Below are positions 7,099 to 12,440 of a DNA stretch of 12,440 bases, one piece after another. Source of the stretch: Nitrospirota bacterium (lineage in GTDB: Bacteria; Nitrospirota; Nitrospiria; Nitrospirales; UBA8639); the NCBI GenBank assembly GCA_029865515.1, contig JAOUGQ010000072.1:1-12440 (forward strand). Direction: 5' to 3'. The position numbers and the translations under genes are program-made. The notes under the pieces were generated by a model. It searched no databases, was not told where the DNA came from, and worked only from the letters and a program-made list of their open reading frames with translations. Each line of letters opens with the position of its first letter. The stretch's first letter is position 1.

Positions 7099-7158
7099 AA
7101 AAAAATAAAAGGAGAGTACCTTCTCTTGGCTAACAACAGCCTGAAAAGGCACTCTCCT
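7099..7158 (-). terminator. Intrinsic terminator of the cytochrome operon
   Basis: The arms AGGAGAGTACCTT (7110-7122) and AAGGCACTCTCCT (7146-7158) pair over 13 positions with a single G-U in the minus-strand RNA. An inner stem GGCT/AGCC sits at 7128-7141. On the minus strand the stem is followed by TTTATTTTTTT. It starts 28 bases past the stop of the diheme lipoprotein gene. No T run follows on the plus strand, so it serves the minus-strand operon and not ubiA. Confidence 0.85.
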
Positions 7159-7185
7159 GTGGCTATAGAAACAACAGCAGAAAAG

Positions 7186-8223
7186 TTATTCAGGTGGGGG
7201 AATGGGATTTTCAGGTTTGGGGGCTTGGAGAGTCCCTAAATAATACGTGAGAGCCCTTGCATCTTGTTCTGAAATCCCCAAATTCGGCATTCTGGTATGT
7301 TTTTTCATCGCTTGTGGGTAAAGAATCCAGCGATAAATCCATGTGGGATTGAGGCGAAACCCGGCTCGGTCCAATGCCGGGCCCACGAGGCCCCCTTCAT
7401 CGTTAAGACTATGACACCCATTGCACCCGTACTTTTCGCTATATAATTGTTCCCCCAGTTTAACTTGTTTGGTGCGATCTTCTTCGGCAATGGAAAGATC
7501 AGGACGGGAAACTTGCGCCTTTTTGGGACGCTTTGAAAAGTTTTCAAATTCAGATTTGGCCTTTTCATATTTTTCAGCAGCAGCAGTGAAAACTTCTTCT
7601 TCGGGAAGAGTCACTTCTTCTGGTTCATAGTTTTCCAGTTGCGCCTCTGTCATGCTTTCCTCTTTAGCCGCTTGGGCAGCAGCTGCCTTAGCTTCGGCGG
7701 CATCAAATACGGCCTGCGCTTGCTCCATTTCCGCCTGTGCTGCCTGCAGTGCCCCCTCTAATTCTTTTCGGCGTCCCTCCAAATCATAGGTCAGCGACAT
7801 CCCATGTAGAGTTCGAACATATCCCACAATGGCCCAAATTTCCTCTTCAGATAACGTGTACTTAAATGTCGGCATTGTCGGGACAGCGAAATAATTTTCA
7901 TCATCCAATACTTTTTGATCAGAGGTATCCATCATATCCCGATAGACAGTATGAAAAATTTCTTCGTCACTAAAGGTAGACATCTCCGCATTGGAGGCCA
8001 GATTCTTCGGGCGAGGGTCCGGCATACGCTCCCAATTAAACCCTTCCCCTTGTTGTCCTGATTCCCCATGACAATGGCTGCAATAATGGTTATAGAGCTT
8101 TCGTCCCTTAGCGGTTTTTTCATCTTCAAAGAGTGCACACCCTGAGAATAGAGCAAAAGTTAGTCCGATCAAGGCCAACCCGATGACTGTCATGTTTCGA
8201 CCACCACCAGCCACCCGTTTCAT
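7186..8223 (-). CDS. Diheme cytochrome c lipoprotein with long coiled-coil insert
   Basis: The product is 345 residues. A lipoprotein signal ends at LFSGC (C29), so the protein should be lipid-anchored on the periplasmic side of a membrane. The first cytochrome c domain has CSHCH (C48, C51, H52) with a likely axial methionine in PTMPTF (M117). The second has CNGCH (C267, C270, H271) with M312 in RMPNL. Between them (about 147-230) lies an Ala/Glu/Lys-rich helical segment with heptad character, unusual in a diheme c-type protein. It may act as a spacer or a dimerisation rod. The start overlaps the stop of the preceding gene (ATGA), which indicates translational coupling. It is the last gene of the operon. 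Its role as electron acceptor or donor for the gamma-like subunit and the bd-like protein is inferred from context. Confidence 0.88.
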   Translation of the reverse strand: MKRVAGGGRNMTVIGLALIGLTFALFSGCALFEDEKTAKGRKLYNHYCSHCHGESGQQGEGFNWERMPDPRPKNLASNAEMSTFSDEEIFHTVYRDMMDTSDQKVLDDENYFAVPTMPTFKYTLSEEEIWAIVGYVRTLHGMSLTYDLEGRRKELEGALQAAQAEMEQAQAVFDAAEAKAAAAQAAKEESMTEAQLENYEPEEVTLPEEEVFTAAAEKYEKAKSEFENFSKRPKKAQVSRPDLSIAEEDRTKQVKLGEQLYSEKYGCNGCHSLNDEGGLVGPALDRAGFRLNPTWIYRWILYPQAMKKHTRMPNLGISEQDARALTYYLGTLQAPKPENPIPPPE

Positions 8224-9056
8224 ACTGATTGCCCCTTTCTCAGTTTCCTTACGATCACCAATTCAAAAGCTGCTGCAAGGGCTAACCCCAAAATAACCCA
8301 GCCAAAAATGGAATTATCCCGACTGGGTTCAGCCCGGATATACCACCAGGAGGAAACGGCCTTCTGGCCACCTTTTTCCTTCACGAGACCATCGACAATC
8401 GCCCCATCCCAAAAGGCAAACGCCACACTTCGCCACTCTCCTGGCTCTATTTGAACATCCTGGGTATCATCAGTCTTTAGTGAACGGGAAAAAACCACCT
8501 TCCATATTCCGTTTTGCCAGGCGCCCTTTGCTTGCACATCTTGTTTGGGTTGGGCTTGCAGAGTTTTAAACCCCTTGGCACTCATGTCGACCGCTTTACC
8601 ATTTTCCTTTTTCCAAAACCAAATATTTACAGGGCCCCCTTCTACTTGCAGCATTTCCTGACCATGCGCAAAATGTGCCGGTTTATCACCCACCATAAAT
8701 TCAAGGGCAGCCGCATCGGCAGCGTCTTCCGTGGGATCTTCATATTCCACTAAGATGGCCAGTTCTTGGCCATTATGAACCCCTTTGACCTTCACCGAGT
8801 TGACGGTCACATCCTGAATTCGCGGAGGCCAATGCACCTGTGGGGCTAGTTTAAATTCTGACCCTGGCACTGAATCCCATTGTGAAGAATTCGGGTCATC
8901 AGACGGCAGGCTGCCTTCTAATTGATACATTCGAACGGACACACTGCCCGTCTCTCCTGGAGGAGGTGGCTCGCTGGCAAAACCTGGCGAAAATCCAAGG
9001 ACCCCGAACAGGCCAATAATTGATATTGTCCGTAGGATTCTCTGTCCGTTCAACAT
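8220..9056 (-). CDS. Heme-b gamma-type subunit (NxrC / ethylbenzene dehydrogenase-related), membrane anchored
   Basis: The ATG at 9056 is preferred (278 residues; GGAG eight bases upstream) over one at 9074. A signal peptide (about 1-27) is followed by a beta-rich domain (about 40-245) of the ethylbenzene dehydrogenase heme-b family. Its marks are the early Trp, LAILVEYEDPTED, GGPVNIWFWK and a late SSWWYIRAE. M135 (HGQEM) and K194 (SRSLK) are candidates for the Met/Lys heme ligands known in this family; that placement is inference. A single C-terminal membrane helix (about 250-268) with basic tail anchors it, whereas many family members are soluble. In nitrite oxidoreductase, chlorate reductase and related type II DMSO reductases this subunit carries electrons out of the catalytic pair. 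No alpha or beta subunit lies in the window. The gene sits between two cytochrome genes. Confidence 0.8.
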   Translation of the reverse strand: MLNGQRILRTISIIGLFGVLGFSPGFASEPPPPGETGSVSVRMYQLEGSLPSDDPNSSQWDSVPGSEFKLAPQVHWPPRIQDVTVNSVKVKGVHNGQELAILVEYEDPTEDAADAAALEFMVGDKPAHFAHGQEMLQVEGGPVNIWFWKKENGKAVDMSAKGFKTLQAQPKQDVQAKGAWQNGIWKVVFSRSLKTDDTQDVQIEPGEWRSVAFAFWDGAIVDGLVKEKGGQKAVSSWWYIRAEPSRDNSIFGWVILGLALAAAFELVIVRKLRKGQSV

Positions 9057-9105
9057 GTCATATTCTCCACTCATTCAACTTTTTCATAACCTGATTGCCT
9101 GTAGT

Positions 9106-9831
9106 CTACTCTTCTTCTTCCCATGTCCGTGGGGATTGGTGTGCCCCGTCATATTCACCCATAATAATTTTCCAAATGAATTCCTCTGGCAATTCGACTT
9201 CCCAACGAGGCATAGCCGATTTCCAAGGCATCCCCTCCACCGGTAAACCCACTCCTCCTTTTTTGATTCGCCAGAACAAATAGGCTTCTTGTAACTGAGC
9301 AATAGTACCAGGATCGCTGAAGTTCGCTGGAGGAGGATTAAAACCAGGTGCTGCCGGCCCTTTTCCATCAAAGTTTGCCCCATGGCAAGGTGAGCAATAG
9401 GCAGCATACAGCCCTTTTCCCATCATGATATTTTCCGGAGTTTTGGGATACGGGTTTGATAAACCCACAAACTCCCCTGGAGGGGCAGGATGAATAGTCC
9501 TGTTTTCTGCAGGCGGCAGATCGCTAGGGGCTAACCGAGTGTACGTTTGCCATCCCACTAATAGTGGAAACATCACTAACACAGCCACCCTGGCCACCTG
9601 CCCCATCCCAGATTGGCCCTGACCGGACAAAAATCTGAATATTGGCCCCATCAAGGCTTCCAGGGAGGGAGCGCTCATGGTTCCAAAAATCATAATCCCA
9701 CTCAGAGCGAGCGCCAAATACAAATAAATTAAACTGGCCGGAAGAGGCGCAGTAAATAACGGAAGAAGGAATTTCAAAAAGATAAACACTCCGGCGAGAA
9801 TGATTGCTCCACTAATGATAGGGCCTTTCAT
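9106..9831 (-). CDS. Membrane-anchored monoheme cytochrome c with three N-terminal helices
   Basis: The start at 9831 gives 241 residues and has GAGGAG seven bases upstream; an ATG at 9897 would overlap the preceding gene and lacks such a site. Three hydrophobic spans (about 5-26, 33-51 and 80-97) precede a periplasmic cytochrome c domain. CSPCH (C146, C149, H150) binds one heme, and M201 or M207 (GMPWKSAMP) is the probable sixth ligand. The N-terminal membrane part is not a standard cytochrome c anchor and may contact the bd-like subunit. The gene lies 28 bases downstream of another membrane cytochrome c on the same strand. Electron transfer between periplasmic donors and a membrane partner is the inferred role. 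The acidic tail (WEEEE) is a plausible docking patch, by inference. Confidence 0.85.
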   Translation of the reverse strand: MKGPIISGAIILAGVFIFLKFLLPLFTAPLPASLIYLYLALALSGIMIFGTMSAPSLEALMGPIFRFLSGQGQSGMGQVARVAVLVMFPLLVGWQTYTRLAPSDLPPAENRTIHPAPPGEFVGLSNPYPKTPENIMMGKGLYAAYCSPCHGANFDGKGPAAPGFNPPPANFSDPGTIAQLQEAYLFWRIKKGGVGLPVEGMPWKSAMPRWEVELPEEFIWKIIMGEYDGAHQSPRTWEEEE

Positions 9832-9859
9832 GATGTTCTCCTCATTCCGGACATTCCCA

Positions 9860-10513
9860 CTATCGATCCACAGAACTCGTTTTTTCAATTTTTTCAAATG
9901 AAGGGATTGAAGAGAGGGACGCGACTTTTAGTGACGCAGCCTTCTCTTGCTCTTGAGCCGGTCCCATAATGTCTTCCACCTTGACACTGATAGGCTCACC
10001 GCTCATTTTTTGAAGAAACGCGATGACCGAATAAATTTCCTGCTTGCTTAATCCAATGGGATCCTTATCGATATGAGGCATTCGTGCTGGGTATTCCTTT
10101 GGAACACCATCATGTCTGAAGTCCAAATAAATATAAGCTTGTGGTTGAGTTAAACTCTCATAAATGAATTCAGGGGCTAGCTTTGCCCCAATTCCATTTA
10201 AATCAGGACAACGGGCCGATTCGCTTGGTCCAATCGAGTGACACAAAGCACATTGTCCCTTGCTAAAAAAAATCTTCTGCCCAATAGAGGCCAAATCATC
10301 TGGGCTTTTGACGCTGGCGAGGTCAAATGTTTCCACAGCTGGAGGTAACGAAGCCATTTGCGGGACACTCAAAGCAATTAGACTAAAGGCTCCCAACACC
10401 ATAGCCACAAATCCAATCACACGGAGGAACATCCCCTTAATGAAGAGGAGGATGACGATCCCCACTCCTATTACACACATGCCTATTATTTGCAATAGCG
10501 CGACTTCACTCAT
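9860..10513 (-). CDS. Membrane-anchored monoheme cytochrome c with two N-terminal helices
   Basis: The product is 217 residues. Two hydrophobic spans (about 6-26 and 29-50) are followed by a cytochrome c domain: CALCH at C88, C91, H92, and a likely axial M145 in YPARMPHIDKDP. The region between contains DLNGIGAKL and FIYESLTQPQAYI, typical of class I cytochromes c attached to oxidases. The last 40 residues form a low-complexity Ser/Lys/Glu tail. The ATG at 10513 has only a weak GTGAG upstream, but it overlaps the TGA of a short reading frame (10510-10590) that could deliver ribosomes by coupling. It follows the bd-like gene by about 60 bases and is probably its direct electron partner; that link is inference. 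Confidence 0.85.
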   Translation of the reverse strand: MSEVALLQIIGMCVIGVGIVILLFIKGMFLRVIGFVAMVLGAFSLIALSVPQMASLPPAVETFDLASVKSPDDLASIGQKIFFSKGQCALCHSIGPSESARCPDLNGIGAKLAPEFIYESLTQPQAYIYLDFRHDGVPKEYPARMPHIDKDPIGLSKQEIYSVIAFLQKMSGEPISVKVEDIMGPAQEQEKAASLKVASLSSIPSFEKIEKTSSVDR

Positions 10514-10590
10514 GATTTCTCACCCATAATTTCCATGACCTGTGCCATTTCCTTTTCTTTCTTCTTGCCATCCCTATTCCAATTTTTCAT
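10510..10590 (-). CDS. Possible 26-residue coupling ORF between the bd-like and cytochrome c genes
   Basis: An ATG inside the last codons of the bd-like gene (10590) opens a frame of 26 codons. It fills the gap and ends in a TGA that overlaps the next start (ATGA). The peptide is hydrophilic (MKNWNRDGKKKEKE, then MAQVMEIMGEKS) with no membrane span, so it is unlike CydX-type oxidase subunits. No clear Shine-Dalgarno precedes it. It may be a translational coupler or chance. Confidence 0.3.
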   Translation of the reverse strand: MKNWNRDGKKKEKEMAQVMEIMGEKS

Positions 10591-12433
10591 CTGGACTCGG
10601 CGCACCACCAGCCATAGCTGGAGCTGAGTGGCCTGGAATACCAACGGTAGCTTCCTTTAGCGGCTGAGCTTTGGCTTTATCTCCCAAAGTCGCAACCCAA
10701 AAGATAAACGCGACGATCAGACAAAAAACAAAGGTATTAAGGGACATAAATGCCGCCGCATAACCCAAGGCGGGAGAATAGGCATAATCCGAGGTATCTC
10801 TCATAACTCCGTAAATGTGCCAATGTACCCTTGAAGAGGACCGCGCATATCCCATAAGCGACATGAGCAAGATCACCATGACCGCATTCAACACCAAACT
10901 ATATCCTGCACGGATGGGCATCTTTCCCCACACCATTTCCGTTGTGGTTTTCGCGCTTTTCATTAACAACGCTGTCAAAGGCGTAAAGGTAATCATGATG
11001 AACAGGACAATTAACACCTGCGCCACAGAGAAATAATTTATTCGGATAATTGCTGGAACAAAATACCCCCAAACTCCAAGAACAACCACAGCGATACCCG
11101 CGATGACGAGCAAAGCACCCATGATGGCTTTGGCGGCTTTGGCCCATCCAGCCGTTTCCTGTTTTCCAGCACGCCAATACATAATAAAACTCATAAATGT
11201 GACCAGAATCATGAGATTCGACACCGTCATTTTTGCTGACATCACCCCAAACACTCCAAGTAATGGATGGTGAGTCCCACCCATTTTTCTTGCCTCCTCC
11301 AAGCTCGCCACCAATGAATGAGGGGTCATCCATACACCCAAACACAATAATAAGACGATTAGCATAGCCATGACCGGTTTTTTGTATTGGCTTTCTGCCC
11401 CGGGTATTCGGTAGGTAATTCCCATCCAAAAGTAATAATTGGCTCCGAGGAAGAGCACTCCGATCAACATGGCCTGAAGGATAAAAAGCCATGCCAAAAA
11501 GCCACCCATGAGGGTGATCCCCATTTGTTGGTTGTATTGGTAGACCTCCCGCATGAGCCAATAGCCGGCGAAAGGAAGCGGCAACATACCAAACACGCCA
11601 ATAAAATTGCCGACATACCCCATCCAATCATAGTGCTCCCGCTCTTCACGAGAAACAGCAAGCAAATAACGTACACCAGCATAGGCTCCGACGATAAATC
11701 CACCTAACACCACATTGGCGATAAGCCGGTGAATATTGACCGGCCACCACGTTGGGTTTTGCATGGCTGCCCACGCCCGCTCCCAAGCCGTTCCATCGGC
11801 AACTACGACAGGGCTCGCCTGAAAGGTGGCCCATGAATTGGGAACAATCATAATGCCAAGAGCAAATAAATTCAGAAGAAAGCCCAAGAAAAGATGAAAG
11901 GCCTTTTTATTCCCCTGCATCGCATCCCACCCATACCAATACATGTAGAGGGTGGCTGTCTCTAACAAAAAGAGGAGGCAGTACACCATAAAAGATGGGA
12001 AAAACATATCCGTCAGATACGCCATCAATTTTGGATACAACCCAACCAGGAGGAACAGGAGTATTCCTCCAAAAAGGGCGGTAGTGGCATATGCTGACGT
12101 CAGAAGCTTCGTGAATTCCTTGGCTAATTTGTCATAACGAGGCTCTTTGGTTTTCCAACCAACAATTTCGCAGACCCAAGCAAAAATAGGAACTCCCAAG
12201 ACGAACCCAGCCAGCAGCAAATGTTGCTGAGCGACAATCCACACCAGATTACGGCTGCCTATTCCTGGAACATCGCGGTATTCAACCGACATGGCCTGCG
12301 TCTCAGCCCCACCGGCCGCCATGGCCAAAGCCGGCAGAAAAAAAAGGGCCAAAAAACTTCCGTACTTGAAAAAAATTTGCATTGTATCCATTAATGGCTT
12401 AGTTACCGGTTGTAAATGGCCGACCGATTTCAT
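10574..12433 (-). CDS. Cytochrome bd-like oxidase subunit I, divergent, without quinol loop
   Basis: The 619-residue membrane protein has about 14 hydrophobic spans, including an N-terminal signal-like one ending ALAMA (38). Residues 60-260 follow the CydA pattern. H71 (QQHLLLAGFVLG) corresponds to the b595 ligand H19 of E. coli CydA, E158 in FLLETATLYMYWYGWD to E107, and H235 (NIHRLIANVVLGGF) to the b558 ligand H186. The E99 position appears to be hydrophobic. The Q-loop with its Lys/Glu pair and the GRQPW motif are absent, and the protein is about 100 residues longer than usual. Extra histidines occur at H388-H389 and H537/H539. It resembles the unusual bd-like oxidase reported from Nitrospira genomes, for which copper ligands were suggested. 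No cydB is visible. The true start may be at 12433, at M15 or M18, or beyond the edge, since no stop is seen upstream. Confidence 0.85.
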   Translation of the reverse strand: MKSVGHLQPVTKPLMDTMQIFFKYGSFLALFFLPALAMAAGGAETQAMSVEYRDVPGIGSRNLVWIVAQQHLLLAGFVLGVPIFAWVCEIVGWKTKEPRYDKLAKEFTKLLTSAYATTALFGGILLFLLVGLYPKLMAYLTDMFFPSFMVYCLLFLLETATLYMYWYGWDAMQGNKKAFHLFLGFLLNLFALGIMIVPNSWATFQASPVVVADGTAWERAWAAMQNPTWWPVNIHRLIANVVLGGFIVGAYAGVRYLLAVSREEREHYDWMGYVGNFIGVFGMLPLPFAGYWLMREVYQYNQQMGITLMGGFLAWLFILQAMLIGVLFLGANYYFWMGITYRIPGAESQYKKPVMAMLIVLLLCLGVWMTPHSLVASLEEARKMGGTHHPLLGVFGVMSAKMTVSNLMILVTFMSFIMYWRAGKQETAGWAKAAKAIMGALLVIAGIAVVVLGVWGYFVPAIIRINYFSVAQVLIVLFIMITFTPLTALLMKSAKTTTEMVWGKMPIRAGYSLVLNAVMVILLMSLMGYARSSSRVHWHIYGVMRDTSDYAYSPALGYAAAFMSLNTFVFCLIVAFIFWVATLGDKAKAQPLKEATVGIPGHSAPAMAGGAPSPDEKLE

Positions 12434-12440
12434 TCTAGGC

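Noticed and set aside
9832..9897. Upstream extension of the three-helix cytochrome c to an ATG at 9897
   Set aside because: It would overlap the preceding cytochrome gene by 38 bases and has no ribosome binding site, while the ATG at 9831 has GAGGAG at good distance.
10899..11627. 242-codon open frame on the same strand as the bd-like gene in another phase
   Set aside because: It is fully inside the bd-like gene, and its translation is rich in Trp, Cys and His with no coherent domain. It is a shadow of a membrane-protein gene.

Overview
The window most likely comes from a member of Nitrospira or a close relative (Nitrospirota). The evidence is a block of membrane electron-transfer genes on the minus strand (7186-12433). 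It holds an unusual cytochrome bd-like oxidase subunit, two membrane-anchored monoheme cytochromes c, a heme-b gamma subunit of the nitrite oxidoreductase/ethylbenzene dehydrogenase type (NxrC-like), and a diheme c-type lipoprotein. The genus call is inference from gene content. Overall base composition looks moderate in GC, except for the GC-rich transposon end.

Layout. Positions 1-789 are one end of an insertion sequence with a DDE transposase (IS1380-like), running off the left edge. The element appears to have landed in the 3' part of a signalling gene: just inside the junction the reading frame resembles the last helix of a receiver domain, followed by an intact Hpt domain (to 1260). Converging on it is a secreted TPR protein (1257-2996, minus). 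Next come a small conserved-looking protein and a 48-residue zinc-ribbon protein (3293-3724, minus), then a 628-base stretch with only doubtful ORFs, then a bactofilin (4353-4784, minus) and a tRNA-Thr(CGT) (5129-5203, minus). On the plus strand lie an exported DUF2914 protein (5471-5944) and a canonical UbiA prenyltransferase (6049-6942).

The right half is one compact minus-strand operon of five genes, bounded downstream by a strong intrinsic terminator (7099-7158). Its start lies at or beyond the right edge. The bd-like protein keeps the CydA helix pattern with recognisable heme-ligand histidines (H71, H235) and E158. It lacks the quinol-binding Q-loop and the GRQPW motif, and no cydB is visible. 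Together with four heme proteins, this suggests a complex that exchanges electrons with c-type cytochromes rather than with quinol. It could be a terminal oxidase fed from nitrite oxidation, or an electron-transfer module in the opposite direction. This is the most interesting system in the window.
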